From contig CAKJVC010000088.1 of the NCBI GenBank assembly GCA_918026815.1, forward strand, positions 1,178,001 through 1,242,000: a stretch of 64,000 nucleotides of DNA, read 5' to 3'. Source of the stretch: Chalara sp. BL73. Its lineage: Eukaryota; Ascomycota; Leotiomycetes; Helotiales. Numbering within the stretch: position 1 is the first letter of the stretch; each line of letters starts with the position of its first letter. The position numbers were made by a program, and so were the translations under genes. Below are positions 11,116 to 25,111 of the stretch, piece after piece. The notes below the pieces were generated by a model. It searched no databases. It was not told the DNA's origin and saw only the letters and a list, made by a program, of their open reading frames with translations.

Positions 11116-14100
11116 AGAAGTAATGGAACACTGGACTGCTTCTCCCATGAACATACACCTCTCTCAGCGAATCATACCCTCCTGACAAGATCTTCAACTC
11201 AAAATCGGTCTCCAAATTTTTGTCCGTGTCCCTGCAACTGCCCTTCTGGCTATCCCTTTCATTCAAGCGCCCCCTTACCTCATAAGCGATGCATCCCTCG
11301 AACCTTCGTGGCAAACGCTTTTCTTAGAAAGAGTGTCTTCCAACCGAGATAAAGCCTCTATTTACTACAGCAAGAGTTTTCGTACATTGAATCAGGGGAA
11401 GTATGCTTCATATCTTGCAGTATATCATCGCTCATATTCAGAAACGCCATTTACGCAAATATCGCAAACTTATCCTCATTCACGTCTGATCAATTTCATA
11501 TCAATTTATACCAGAGAACGCGAGGTCGCTAATAGAACGAGTCGGAAGTCAAAAAGGGCATTACTAGCAAACCAGCGAAGAACCCTTGAACTACTATAAA
11601 AGCACATAGTTCATCCCTCCACAATCAAACTCAAAAGAAATTCTGAAGGGCAAGCAGCTACTAGATAACTCGTATAGCAGCTGTGCAAAGCGTATGATAC
11701 TCTTCATGGTACGTCGGTAGATCCAACTATGGTCCATAACAAGGCATGACCTCCAAGTCAAAGTCCAAATGCATATATATCCCAACAAAGGAAGGGTTCA
11801 ATGCTCACAAGCTTTAAAATGAAAATGATCTTGATCCTACCAACGACAGGGCCGGTGACAACAACGCTTATACGAAGAAGTGAGGATTGGGGAAGTGAGC
11901 TATCTACGAAGTTTGCAGGAATATCATCTTTGGACCTTTCTGATTGCTTTCAGGGTTGGATAGATAGATGTGATTAGGTGGTATGGAAGGCGGCAGCCGA
12001 GAATGCGAGAAAGCTCGCAGGTTCCTAAACGCCCACGGGCTCACGGGCTTATGGATCATAGGCTTTACTGCTACGAGAGGATGCTTGAAGAGTGGTGAGG
12101 GGGCTACGTGATCTAGATGCTACGTTGGCAGTTCTTGCTGCTCGAGTTTTGAGCAGTTAGTAGCGGTATCAAGAATGGCGGGTTATTGAGCACCAGAGAC
12201 CAACTAAATGGTATGGAGGCTTACGGTTCTTCTATGACAGCAAGGTTGCAGTTCAACTTAGGTGAGATTCCCAGGTGTTGCACGCATTTAGCTCTAGACG
12301 AAAGCACGTTGTTGAGCAACACATTTATTAATGGCAGCATCAACTTGAGATCCCCGGACTATGCGAAGCTATGATAGGGTATACACGTGAGGTAGCAAGC
12401 TGAGAACTTGGGCCACGCGCCTCCAAAAATAATAAGGCCGAGGCCATTTCCCCAGAAACGCCTCTGACGGCATTTACGTTGCTTACAACATCATTACTCA
12501 CAACACTCTGGCGAGAGCTGAGATGTGATTTCTCGCCTCTCACCACTAAAATGTCGTTTCCAGACCAACGCATAAACAACAGGTTCGTAAGCTCTCCTGG
12601 TAACTAGGATGGGTTTTCGCCGCTGTTGTTGGGGATAAGGCATGAAATAGCCCCACACGCTCCATGCTTTACTTTTCGATATCCCATGAGATGGTTTGTG
12701 CTCATTGCCTGTGCATTTTGGTTCACGGCCGGCCGTCCACTTAGAAGTGTGTTTGGAAAACGACTGCAGGGGATCGTGCAAATTAGATGTACACCTTGAA
12801 AATCTCCGAGTGGTATGACAAGCACAACGATAATGGGGCCAAAAGACTATTTCGAAAATATGAACTGATCCTGTCAGTTGCAATACGATGGGGACAGAAA
12901 TCCCTAGTCCGCAATGGACTCAGCATAAATATGATAGATTGCATTGTAACATGGAGTTGCAATGACGAAGGGGACAAGAAAAGCAATCATAACTCTTCCC
13001 AAAAAGAAAATCCGGTTTGTCATCGAAGGTATCGATGTTGACAAATCTTCTCCCTTTCTTTCCCAATGTATAGAACAGTCGTGGGAATCAACACGAAAAC
13101 TCTCGGCGAACACCAAGGCATAAGCATTTCAATGAAAGAATTTTCTATATGCACAGCCGTTCCACGAACGCATAGATGGAATATGGCCGAGGCAAGTGTG
13201 ATTGGTAAAAATGCATGAGCTGTTTCGATCTAGGATGCGAGGTGATGTCAAGATGATAGATCGCCAGGCTCGGAGTCATGGTTGGATCAATTTTAAGCAC
13301 ATGATATGAAATATAGGTGTCCTTAACAGTGTTGACTTAACGATGTTTGATCAGACGAAGACAAGTCCAGCTGATTCATTTCGTGACTATAGCCCGTAGT
13401 CAAACATCTTGCTATCGACCTACAATACAGTAATGAACTCCTGGTGGTGATAAGATCTCCCCGCAGAGGGTCTGCTAGATCAAACACTCGCCACGAGACG
13501 GAAAGCATATGCCCGTGCCGGACCATGTGGAAGCTGTTTCAGCCACTCTAACCTCCAAGCTCAAGTCAATAAACACCGGCTCCTGGGTGAACCGACCCAG
13601 ACCAACGACTAAGATTAGAAAACGCACAGACAAATTTGGAAGCTTGAAACTCGCCTTATGGTTTTTGAAACGGTGACAGACTGCGAGTCATTGTTCTAAC
13701 ATTTAATATACAGATCACAGCTATGATGCATTGCTACAGTGATGAAAAATGAGGGGTACATAGTGAAAGAATGAGATACTTGAATGTTTTTGGTGGCGAA
13801 GTTGAGCTGAGGATTGTGATGAGGATTGTGATGAGGTGGTTCCAGAGGCACAATTATGCTTTCCCCAGGCTGCAATACTAAATTAACCTTTTTTTTCTTT
13901 TCTTTTGGTAGAATGCCTAGCAAGATGTCTGAAGGCTATGCAAAACTCTCATAACTTCAAATATCTAGTGCTTATTGCAGGTGGTGTCCAATAGCAAACA
14001 CGCAAGGCGGAAACTCAAAATAAACCACGAACCTTAAACCACAGCGCGCTAAACCACTATGCAGGCTGTGCGAGAAGAACGCAACTTGCATTAGTTACGG

Positions 14101-17100
14101 ATGTGCAAATAAGAGCCGCCATGAAATAAAAAAGAAAAAAAAAAACCTTGACAGAACCTCGGGTATAAGTCGGCTTGAGAGTGTGTGATAAGTGACAACA
14201 TGAAGCTACTCAAATTATCAAATCGGTTCAACGGTGTAAATAAGACCTGTCAACTGCTAGGCTAGCCTGAAGTTCTCGTAAGCGGAGATATGTCCGAACG
14301 ACACGGAGTGAGATAACTTGGAATAGTTTATATAGATTATTGAGCCAGTCGGTTCCAGGTGCGAGAAGAAAAAGAAATGCGACTTGGTCCATATATAAGG
14401 GTTTGGTAGCAGACCTGATCTGCAAGCCTGAAGGTAATTATGGTTTTTAAGCTTTGGACATACGTAAGGATCCCGCTGGGCTGGGCCCCATAAAAGTTTG
14501 AGCCTCCAGACTACTGGTTGAGGGCCTGTCCTTCCAAGCGCGGGAAAGGCGACGGATATGGGATTGGAAAATACAGCAGACCATGAGTTCTTGGGAAGCC
14601 TTGTAATACGCATAAATACGTAACGCTTGGATCAGTGAATATTTATGAGGTAGTTCATATCAGCAAGAGAAAGGAATCTGCTGAGGATCGAGATAATCGA
14701 GGATTTGTTGAAGGAGGAAACAAAAAGGCCATCAACTTAGCAAGCCACAAGCATCCCAGTAGGAAACAGGAGTTGAAGAAGTTTATTTCTCTACTACTTC
14801 ATCTGATAAAAAGTAGCTCCATTCACCTCACAGTGCCTCCACCAAATTGAATAGCCTGGTGGAAATTCAGCCGCGAAAACTCATGATGAGCAGGAAAAAG
14901 AAAATTCGAAAGTAAGGAGAGACACGATTTCCGTACAGTACGCGTGTCTATCTCTTGTTGGTAAGTAACAAGCATTAAAACTTAACTCTTTTAGGAGCCC
15001 ATGAATAGACATGGTTGCCAAGGTCCTCTAACTCGCGGCTCGCGTTCCCCGGTGCCAGGCATTGGTGATACTTGACGAACTACGAAACAGTAGGTTAGTA
15101 GAGGATCCATCTTGGAGAGTCAGAATGTGGAGGCAACATCCCGAGTGTAATTTCTGGGAGCCATAACACGATTTGAGGTAGCATTCGCTGATCAAGGTAA
15201 GAATTTGCAGTTCATCAAAACCGAATGGCACGGAATCTAGGAAGGAGGCAACCCATATGGTGCTAGCCCAGGAAATGCGATCCCAGCAACGAGGAAAGGA
15301 ACTCAACGATCCAATCAGAAATAGCCCTGTTCTATGTCAGCGTTACTCTTCGGGAAAGGAAGGAATGCCAACCTTGAGGCTAAGTCCACCACAAGGGATT
15401 GCATTGCTGGTCTAACTGTATACTACTTAATTACAGAGTCCTCAATGAGATTCTTGTGGGAGCTGAATAAAGCACACGGAATCGATCAGAGTAATCAACC
15501 CTGTTATACTTGTTAGCTAGCAATGGATAGCATGATGACCAACAGTTATTCTGGAATAACAACTATAATCCTGTGGTGGATCTTCATAATAAAAATGTTT
15601 ATGGCTGAAACTTCTGCAGGCCCTGATATGCTGCCTGTAGTCATTATCAATATCTTCACTCTACAGTATGCGTATCAAACCCTCCGATACAATGTCGGAA
15701 CGTATGACCGTGAAGGGAGCTCTTGGGGTTCATAATATCTCCATGTCTTTCATCTTGATGCCTGTAGAGGAAACAACGGGGGCACATTGATAGCATGAGC
15801 ATGAGCATGATATTTCATATAAAAGTCGTTTTTGTGGGGTTGAAAAAGTTAAGTTGGTTAATAAAGCCTTAACGAGACGACTTGGCTTGGAGTCATAAAA
15901 TAGGTGAAGGAAGATCCTTCTGAAGTAAGATTTTCGGCGTGCCCAAGAATCTGGAAAGTAGAGATTCGGCGGAATGAGGATTGACGATCATCAGAAAGCC
16001 TCATAGGATTGGCCCACCCGTATAGCAAGGCGTGCTTTGAGCTTTTAGCTAACGGCACGTCGTTGCATCTAGATCAAAATTGAGGATATGAGGACGGTGA
16101 TCTTGCTTTGACCGTTTACGCTATTGACTCTGGCCCAAGATACGGGACTGCAAGAAGATCTTCGTTAAGCTTGACTTTTTGAGTTCGGAGTCAGTCCTAA
16201 TTCAAGTGCCGGTCCGTTACCAGAAGGAATCTTTCCCCAAATTCGATGCAGACTTGACACCCTTCTACCTATCACAGGAATAGAGCTAGACACTCCACGG
16301 CCGGATGGGCTTTGGTAACGACTCTTGGAGCAGCACCCCCGCTGTCAGTCATTATGGCCCAAGTTGCATAATAATTGCATAAGTTGCGCTTTGATTCATC
16401 CTGCATATGTCGAAACTTCGTTCAGTACATTTTGCAGCAAGTATTTGTGTTGTGCAACCAACACCATGTTCTTCGATGGAGAATCCTCTCTGCCCAACTG
16501 GTTCCACAGTGTAGATACGGACCAGATTAAGCTCTGGAAAGGAAGTGATATCCCAGGGCTCTCTCTCTCTCTCTTTCTCTCTCACCATAGGGTTTGCGAC
16601 TGCTGCGGATCGGTCGGGATTAGGCTTGGTTAACTGTTGACGACGTCCGACCCGACCCGCCAAATAGGTCAGGGAGCGACAGGGGAAGAGCAGCCAGAAG
16701 TGAAGACTCTGATATACGACAGGCTGGAAAATGTTCCATGGGCCGTGAACCATGAACGTGTGCAGGAACGCGACTAGGGTTCCATGCAAGTTACAGTGCT
16801 TAGTCTTTCAAGGATACCTCTAGGCGTGGGGTTTTTGAGCTTCTGTGCCGCGCCTCTTCGCTTGGATCTCATGTTCGAGACTCGCGTGAGCGAGTGAGAG
16901 ATGGCGGAAGGGCCCCAACCATAAATCAGCTTCGAACACCTCACCATCCTGCTGCTGTGCTTCCCGATACTGTAGTATCGCTGGTCATGTAAAAGAGGAG
17001 GATGAGGGGAAAACGCAGGATACGTGGCGATGAGGAATGGGAAGAAAGCATTTGGCGCGCAATTTAAAGATCTGAAATGAGAAGTAGAGGAAGCGCCAGC

Positions 17101-17372
17101 GTGGTGGAAGTGAAGGTTGGGAGACGAAAAGCAGTAATTTCCAAACGTGGGTGGATCGACAAACCTTTGGCCGGCAACGTTGAAATACCACCACACCGTT
17201 TCCTGCCTCAGCCTATCAGCGGGCCTGAATTAATGAGGGATTTGCCCGTATTAGGGGATTAAAGTATGGGAATGCTTCTGACTGGTTGCTCATGGGCTGA
17301 TTTTGGCGTCTTCCTTTGTGCTGGACACGGACCCGTAGGAGGGATACAATCAATGTACAGTACTGTACAGTA

Positions 17373-17391
17373 CGTGTGTGTGTGAGAGGGA

Positions 17392-17422
<31 letters not shown>
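17373..17422. repeat. compound (TG)n / (GAGAGT)n microsatellite
   Basis: A run of TG repeats passes into several GAGAGT-like hexamers. Just upstream (17355-17373) is an alternating palindromic GTACAGTACTGTAC stretch. Overlapping open frames here translate only into repetitive Thr-Leu or Ser-Leu tracts and are artefacts. Confidence 0.9.
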
Positions 17423-18142
17423 TGCGTCCCTCTGCGTATGTATGCGTGATATCTACATGTGATACCGTACATGCACTTTTCGTACCTGTGCCTATGTCGG
17501 AAACGGAAATCAAGCACGGCAACGCCATCACCATCACCACCAAATTGAGGTACCGCATAGTATTGGCGTTGTCTCTGCACATTACAACCAACCGCTGTCT
17601 ATCAACAGTTACCGCATCCAATCTGCTACAGGTCAGTGAGGACACGACTCACCCCACAGGATTTCTTCTACAGCGGGATCTAGAGACATCTTCGCCTGGC
17701 CCTAGGACCACCGGCTGGCTCCCTTAGGTCCAGGTCTAAGAGTGCAGCGCAGCCAACAACTGATGGTATTGTATGGTACGGTACGCTGCTGTCCCTGTCC
17801 CATAGGCGGTTGGTGACGCGTGAAGGCTTGACGTATACATAATCAGAAATCAGAATGGAAAAAAAGCCACAGCCCAGCTAGCTTCCAGACTTCGTATGCC
17901 AACGCCTACCAAACGAGAAATGCATCCGAACATGGCTTCTATCTATGGATTTGACTTTTCGTAGGAGTGTGAAGATGCAAGCCATCATCAACACAGTCAG
18001 TTGGTCTCAGATTACCCCCCCTCCCCTTTCTTTTCGTGGAAAGTTTAAGCTGTGGCGTCCCTCTGGGTTCGAACGGATTTCTGGGCAATTTGAGGCTTCG
18101 AGATAACCCCACCTACACGACAACAGCAGCATCCATCCGAAT

Positions 18143-18180
18143 GAAAGAAGGAAAGAAGGAAAGAAAGAAAGAAAAGAAAG
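18143..18180. repeat. GAAA/GAAG purine tract
   Basis: An all-purine run of GAAAG and GAAGG units; on the other strand it is a CTTT pyrimidine tract. Confidence 0.9.
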
Positions 18181-18302
18181 TCTACTGTCTTAGAAAAACT
18201 TCCGTAGTGCTGGCTAGGCGTTACATGAAAAACAACCCTGAGGGAAACCCTAAACACTGGGCCATGTGCTGTATTTCTTCGTCATCTTCGCACTTTGGCG
18301 TC

Positions 18303-18327
18303 TTTTTTTTTTTTTTTTTTTTTTTTT
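18303..18327. repeat. 25-base poly-T run
   Basis: A homopolymer of 25 T residues. Its length is a likely site of sequencing or assembly length error. Confidence 0.9.
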
Positions 18328-18550
18328 GGGTGGTAACTTTAACCCCCTTTACTCTTGCTCCCACAATTATTCACTTGTCATTGTTGGTGTTGTTATTAGC
18401 CAGAAGTTAATACCAAACCTCCTCCATTACTCTCGTTCGTTTTGCGCATTGAAACGGGGCTAGGGTACATGACCTTAAGCTATCAAACCTGCCGTCGTTT
18501 ACCCGTCATTCTGTTGATTGGCGTTTTTTTACTACACTTGCTTATACTAA

Positions 18551-18670
18551 CTGTACTGTACTGTGCTGTACTGTGACCTTTGCCCACCACCCTCCATCCC
18601 TCCTCCTCCTCCATCACCACTCACTCCACCCCCCCTCCCCCTTCTCTCCCACCCCTTCCTTCGCTTCTTC
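18551..18670. repeat. CTGTA repeats followed by a CT-rich tract
   Basis: CTGTA units (18551-18575) lead into a nearly pure pyrimidine stretch of about 85 bases. Such CT-rich tracts commonly lie near transcription starts in filamentous fungi, so this may mark the promoter or leader of the Cdc25-type gene about 1.1 kb downstream; that is inference. Confidence 0.7.
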
Positions 18671-19354
18671 ATGCCCTTGCATTTTAATCAGCAACGGCGT
18701 CCATCTTTCCCCTGTCCCAGCATCGGTCCCCTCGTCACTTCCTGGTCAGGCCCCATCAAGCTCACTGCAAGGTTATGCCAAAGATCCAAAGCTAAAGAGC
18801 TTGCCATTCCCTCCCTCCCCAAACCCTCAGGTCCCGCGGTCACATCCAGCAAAACTGTAAATACTCTGCAGCGGAAAAGGGTACAGGCCCCATTCGAGTA
18901 AATATAACAACGCCCAAAACTCAATCTCACAGCACGTTCGGCATACGATCAACAGAAAGCTGTATCATCTTGTGTAGCGGTGTTGACCAGTGGCGCAGGG
19001 GCCGCAGACCAAGAGAACCAGAAACCTAGACAACCCACCAACCCTCGGGAAACTGTCAAACATCGACTCGAGCAGTTTCACGCTTTGGCACTTCGCCCGC
19101 AACAACAAACTCTTCCGAGACTCTGCGCATTGGTAAATTCGGCCTCATTCAGCAGCCTGACACATCAATTGCTTGTGCGCTCAACTGACCAATCGTCATA
19201 CCTACTTGTAACTCCCGTGGCATAATCCTTTCTGCCATCGGTTCACTTCCGAATACTGTTGTCTAGCCGTCCGTCCCTGCCTGCAAACCAAGTATTGAAA
19301 GGGCTGGTTATAGAAGAACAGCACACTACGCCATCACTCCTCGATTTGCTATGA

Positions 19355-19750
19355 ATGGATAAACCCTCCCGAAACCCTGAGTCCCCGATTTGGTATGCAG
19401 CCTTCCGCATATTGTGGCATTCCTCACTTCTCCTCATTACATTCTTCCTCACTTCCTCGCAACAAATTAGAATTCGACATTCAATACTGACTCAAGATCA
19501 TAGATCACGGACCGATTATCAACATATCAGAAAGAGTTTGGAAGCTGGTTTGGGCTGCTTAGTTCTTCTAAATCTCATTCCATCGACGACTATCGTTATC
19601 CCCCATACGGAAGCTTGTGATAACAACCGCCACGGCGTTATTACAATCATTGATACAAACAATTACTCCCAGCCGATCCCGTGCTCAGTCCCAGACCAAA
19701 ACAAAAAACAGGAACCCATGGTAGCCAACGGAGGTTGCCCATCATGGTGA
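19355..19750 (+). promoter_or_regulatory. upstream open frame overlapping the RasGEF start codon
   Basis: An ATG at 19355 opens 131 codons that end at TGA 19748-19750, and a second in-frame ATG at 19718 gives a 10-codon version. Both read through the presumed RasGEF ATG at 19744 in another frame. If the mRNA begins upstream, scanning ribosomes that use these ATGs would miss the main start, a classic translational brake. The peptide itself is not recognised and may matter only as a uORF. Transcript start is unknown. Confidence 0.4.
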
Positions 19751-22700
19751 AGGACACCGAGTATAGCACACGTTTAAGTGCTCAAGTAGCACCATTAACA
19801 ATACAAAAAGGGCATTCTCGGGGATCAGAGAGTACATCATCGAGCCGTAACAGAAGCACTTCATCGCGGAGTAGTCAAGTAACAGGATCCTCTACTAGTC
19901 AGTCACAAATCACTCCACCTGCGACTCCCAACGGCTCGCAGGAGGACTTAAGTACACAAATGGAATCATCACAGCCAGTTTTTCACAATTTTCTCCGCGC
20001 TTTCTACCCTTTTCAGCCAACCTACGCCATCTCTGACACGACTGTTACATTACCATTGACTGAGGGGGATGTGATATTGGTACACTCTATACATACAAAT
20101 GGATGGGCAGACGGTACTTTGCTTGTGTCAGGGGCCAGAGGATGGTTACCCACGAATTATTGCGAGGCATACGACCCTGAACCAATGCGGAATCTGCTCA
20201 AGGCACTCTTGAACTTTTGGGATCTCCTACGGAGTGGTATGAACACAGACACTGAAATCTTTGGAAACCAAGAGTTCATGCGGGGCATCATTGCTGGTGT
20301 GCGGTATCTTCTAGTGAGTATTTTGAAAGTCGCATAGGGCTCAATTAACAATCAGTAGGAAAAGTCGCAATGCCTCACTCGAGAATCTCCGATAGTTCAG
20401 TCAAATGACACGCTACGGAGGAACCGAAAGGCACTGCTATCTGATCTATCATCATTGGTCAAAACGGCGAAACGACTACAGGAGTACGCAGCTAGCGCCA
20501 CAACTGCCAGCGACGAAGTGAACAATGTCGTCGATGAGATGATACTGAAGGCTTTCAAAATAGTTACCCGAGGAGTGCGATTCCTTGATACCTTAGAAGA
20601 TGATTTCAGAAGTCGGCCGGTCAACAGGCTCGTAGCAGCGGTCGCCGAGGAGGCATACAATCCACCAACACCACCAGCCGAATCGACGTCATTTGAGGGT
20701 GCACAGCAGGGTGACACGACATCCGATGCGGCATCCCGCAGAAGCTCGAGTCACAGTACGGGAAGCGGAGTATCTCGGACACAAAAGTTGGATGAGCAAA
20801 CGCATCCTTTGTCACAATACAAACGAGCCTCTGTGGCATATTCATCCACTACATCCTCGTCCCGACCACTTTCCATGTCCATGTCAAGGCCATCCTCCAT
20901 CTCCATGAAGAGACAATCAATCTCGCACCGTGTATCTTTGACTGCATCGATACCTGCAGCACAACGTCAGAACTTGGTTTCAGAGAGATTAAATACCAGC
21001 CACGATACCTTCTTGTCGTACCTTGGCTCGTTCATTGGCCGTCTACATCTTCAATCTCAGTCTTCTGCTGATCTTCTATTAACGATACGACAATCTGTAA
21101 CAGCGGGACGGGCTCTTTTGGCAGTTGTGGCGGTGGTATGTGAACACGACAATCAAAGTGCGGAGTCGTTGGACAAGGCCCGGAACACCATGTACGACCA
21201 AATTAACAAGCTGGTAATTGCTGCACGGGATATAATTAAGTCTTCGTCACCAGAGGAAGAAGATGTTGTGATGCCACATCAGAATGGCCCGCTCCTTGTG
21301 GCTGCTACTGGATGTGTGAAGGCCGCTGGTGAATGCGTTGCAAAAACAAAGTTTGTTATTGAACGCATCGGCGATTTTGAATTCGAGCCTCAAGGTTTGG
21401 GTATCGACACCGCGGCGATTGGTATCCATGAGGATGTGAACATGGCCCCTGTGGTGAGCGAAAGCCCTCCAGAACCCGCAGCCCGACCACCTCCTCCACC
21501 TCTCATCATTCCATATTATGAGAAGCCACTTCCGGATGTACCGCTTGGCTCAGATGGGAGTATTCCTCCGCGCTCGACTATTCAACTTGTAACAGATATT
21601 CCTGCTGCTGAGAGCGCGACGACAGCCTCAACCATGTCATCTATAAACTCCCTCCTTCCACCTCTACCAAGGATCGCTGGGCAATTGATGACCCAGGATG
21701 AGTATAGCCCGTCAGAGAATTCGACGTCAAATGATTCTGAGTCCCAGACATCATTTCACGCTGAGAGTATTGCTGTCTCCAATGCTGGTACATACCTCAG
21801 CAGTACACGTGACTCAGAATCGAGTCTCATCTCTCAGACTTCCACGAGGGCAACAACTCCTGATAGCACAGTACATCCACCGAAGTCTAAACTTGCGACT
21901 GAGCTCGGTATCGCTGAGGTCCAGATGACGCTTGCTGAAGACGCGGATGAAGGCGAAATCAAGATGCTTGAGAAGACCTTTGCTCACGAGCTTATTCACA
22001 ATAAGGATGGTCAGATCACAGGGGGCACATTGCCTGCGCTTGTTGAGCGACTCACAACGCATGATTCGACTCCTGATGCTATTTTTGTCTCCACGTTCTA
22101 CCTAACTTTCCGGCTATTCGCTACTCCTGTTGAACTGGCCAAAGCGCTAGTGGATAGGTTCGAATATGTTGCGGAGAGTCCTCATATTGCAGGTCCTGTT
22201 CGGTTAAGAGTCTATAATGTCTTCAAGGGATGGCTCGAATCGCACTGGAGAGACTCCTCTGACCATGACGCGCTCACAATCATCGAGCCTTTCGCTAAGG
22301 ATCAGTTGAGTAAAGTCCTTCCTGCTGCGGGAGTAAGAGTATTAGAACTAGCTCGAAAGGTATCATCGACAGATGGTCCTCTCGTACCTCGTCTAGTATC
22401 CTCGATGGGCAAAACATCGACATCAATCGCACAATATATACCGATAGATGCGCCTCTTCCTCCACCCGCGATGACCAAGAGTCAAATAAGCTGCTTGAAG
22501 AACTGGAAGATGGGTGGAACAAATCCGTCTATTCTTGAGTTTGACCCTCTGGAATTGGCCCGTCAATTGACAATTAAGGAGATGACTATATTCTGCTCGA
22601 TCATGCCTGAGGAACTTCTCGGATCGGAGTGGACAAAACGGTCTGGATCCAATGCTCAAAATGTACGAGCTATGTCTACTTTGTCAACAGACCTGTCAAA

Positions 22701-23430
22701 TCTGGTCGCAGACACAATCACTTCGTACGATGACCCGAAGAAGAGAGCTGTGATCATTAAACATTGGATCAAGATCGCGCATAAATGCTTGGAGCTGAAC
22801 AATTACGATTCACTAATGGCAATTATATGCTCACTAAACTCCTCGACCATCGCCAGGCTAAAGAAGACTTGGGACTTCGTCTCCCAACGGAGGAAAGATG
22901 TGCTCAAAGCTCTACAAGCCATTGTCGAGCCAGAGAAGAACTACGCCGTTCTTCGACGAAGACTTCATGACCACGTACCACCTTGTCTTCCTTTTGTCGG
23001 GACATATTTGACTGATCTCACTTTCGTCGATGCTGGAAATCCATCTACCAAGCAACTTCCTGGTACCGCCGATGGCGAGGGTATATCGGTCATTAATTTT
23101 GACAAGCACACTCGGACAGCAAAGATCATTGGGGAACTTCAGCGTTTCCAGATCCCGTACAGACTTGCCGAAGTTCCAGAACTTCAAGAGTGGATCCAAG
23201 CACAAATCGTGCGTGTCAGGTCCTCAGAGATCGAAAACGTCCAGCAGTATTACCGCAAGAGTCTACTTCTCGAGCCTCGCGAGACTCTCCAATCTCGAAT
23301 CGCTCCTAGCCCCATAGAGCCCCACGGCGCCACCAAAGAAAAATTTGACCTCTTCTCTTGGACACATTCCTCTAAAGAGAAAGACCGCTCGGGTAGCATA
23401 TCAGCTGCCTCGGGCATCTCTAATATTTAA
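19744..23430 (+). CDS. cdc25: Ras guanine-nucleotide exchange factor, Cdc25 type (SH3 - RasGEF_N - RasGEF)
   Basis: Two exons (19744-20313, 20359-23430; 45-nt intron with a TTAAC branch) encode about 1213 residues. The domain order is a Ser-rich N-terminus, an SH3 domain at ~83-141 (ALYPF-like AFYPFQP...; GWLPTNY), a long Ser/Pro-rich central region, RasGEF_N at ~735-860, and a catalytic RasGEF domain at ~919-1134 (DPLELARQLT, YAVLRRRL, PCLPFVGTYLTDLTF). This architecture matches yeast Cdc25, which loads Ras with GTP at the membrane to control cAMP/PKA and growth signalling. ATG 19744 is chosen because it is the first ATG in the SH3 frame. The gene appears intact and has the compact coding texture of a conserved gene, unlike the repeat-rich DNA to its left. 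Confidence 0.93.
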
Positions 23431-25111
23431 ATTATCCCGCTCATCAAGCAGCGGTTTTACGGCCACTATTCCTACGACTTTCCGATTTGATACCCCTGAC
23501 ACTTTGAATAGCGTTTTAGCGATACGGATTCTTCATCCACGGCGTTTATGGTTCCATTTTTCCCTTTTTGATTGGAATGATTCGAATTTGTTATTTTCCG
23601 GTTTTCGCATGGAGCGATATTAGGTCTTGTTCCAACAGCGTTGGGTTGGGTTGGGCTGGAATGGAGGATCATTGGGCATCATGAAGGACCCCTCAGACCT
23701 ATTGATAATTGTATACACAAAATATTTGAAGCTCGGTTGATGAATATTCCTCTACATGGAAGTAGGGATAAAGCAAAGGGTCGGGCTCACGCCCAGCATT
23801 GGTTCTTGTTATATCACTTTTGGTTGATGTAGCGGATGGGAGGGGGTCGCCGAAAAAGTGAAAAAGTGTTTGATAAGAATGTGCAGGCGCGGCAACGCGC
23901 GGGTGCTTGTGTATATATATGGTACTAGCACATGTATGAACATTGTGCTATGGAGGGAAATAGTAAATTCTATGAGATAGATGCATACAATCTTCTCCTT
24001 GAGTTAATGGCGTACATCTATATGTGATATCAAATGTTTCCCTTTCAGTCTCGGTTATGTCTTTGATTTATTAGGAAACCGTCGTGCTCCTTTTGTTACC
24101 GTCTCGCCCTTGTCATCAAATCCGCATGATTGTGTTGCATAAAAGAAGCTGTTAATGCATAGCACAAAAGAGGGGCCGGCAATGTTTATATATATTGGAA
24201 ACATGAGCGATTGAAGTACTGTGTTACGTCAAGATACAACTGTGTGACTCCGTATGGCCTTTCAACTTTGAGATAAGTGTGATGGGAACGGAACAAAATG
24301 GGCTTCTTTGTGAGATCTCTTGTCTCTGTTACCTTCCTGTCATCATGATGGAGTACGTATTTAAAATTAGTGAGCTATAAAAGTCAAATCAAGTCAAATC
24401 AGGCATTTTACAGGTATAATTGCTCTGAAATTGGAAATGTATAAAACTTGTGAAGTAGCTGGGTTCGTTCAAATAGTACCAATATGGAAAATACGATCAA
24501 CGTTCACGTGCTAGATAGGAGAGCATCGAATAGGCTGATCGGATAAAGAGTGCAGCCTTGCATGGTAACACTGAAGAATCATGTATAATAGTAAATGAGA
24601 AACACAGCAAGGAAAGACTGCTTCTGCCCCCCAGAAATAGGGGCTTTCAGACTTAAGCGAGCCTATGGCTGGAGGGAGCGGGACGCCATAATTACAGGGT
24701 GTTTTTCCCCCTTGGTCACCCCCAACTTAACGCCCCCACCTCCAGCATCTTTCACCCCTTGGTTGGTGGAAAAAAGCGCGGCTAGATAGTCCGGCGTCAT
24801 TGTTCGTGGCTCTGGTGACGATTTTGTTCCAATTGAATTCGCATCGTGAGTCGTCTTTTTTTCGTTTCTGTGTCATTACCCTCACCACTGCTATCCCTCT
24901 TATTCTTCTTTGCAGCGGCACAGTAGCTGCTTTTACATATTGAATCTAGGTTCTTCATCTCATCGATTCTCATAATTCCTCTCAGCAGTCAAGGTTGCTG
25001 TCAGATTCTGCGTCTATACCTCCAAGCTATTTGTAGCATCAACACCACCCTGCCTCGGCCCTTGCCTCGAACTGACAAACACGACGCGCTCCCTCCTTTC
25101 ATTATCAGGCC
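23431..25111. other. intergenic, RasGEF 3' region and Gut2 promoter
   Basis: No convincing gene; short unrecognised frames only. A pyrimidine-rich stretch near 24890-25110 precedes the Gut2 start and likely carries its promoter and leader. Confidence 0.5.

Larger units (their letters stand above)
10113..19717. other. 9.6-kb gap without a convincing protein gene
   Basis: Many short open frames occur on both strands, but none shows a domain, a plausible intron chain or a long coherent frame. The largest (10958-11314 minus, 16352-16789 minus, 16774-17196 minus, 17259-17645 minus) overlap one another and run through microsatellites. A hydrophobic 70-codon ATG frame at 15523-15735 is unrecognised. 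The right third is rich in simple repeats and pyrimidine tracts and probably contains the promoter and long leader of the Ras exchange-factor gene. I did not find a tRNA with both box A and box B. Non-coding transcripts or lineage-specific genes cannot be excluded. Confidence 0.45.

Noticed and set aside
17259..17645. 128- and 76-codon frames on the minus strand
   Set aside because: They run through the TG/GAGAGT microsatellite and give only repetitive Ser-Leu or Thr-Leu peptides.
18061..18080. GGTTCGAAC resembling a tRNA box B
   Set aside because: No matching box A, acceptor stem or cloverleaf could be drawn.
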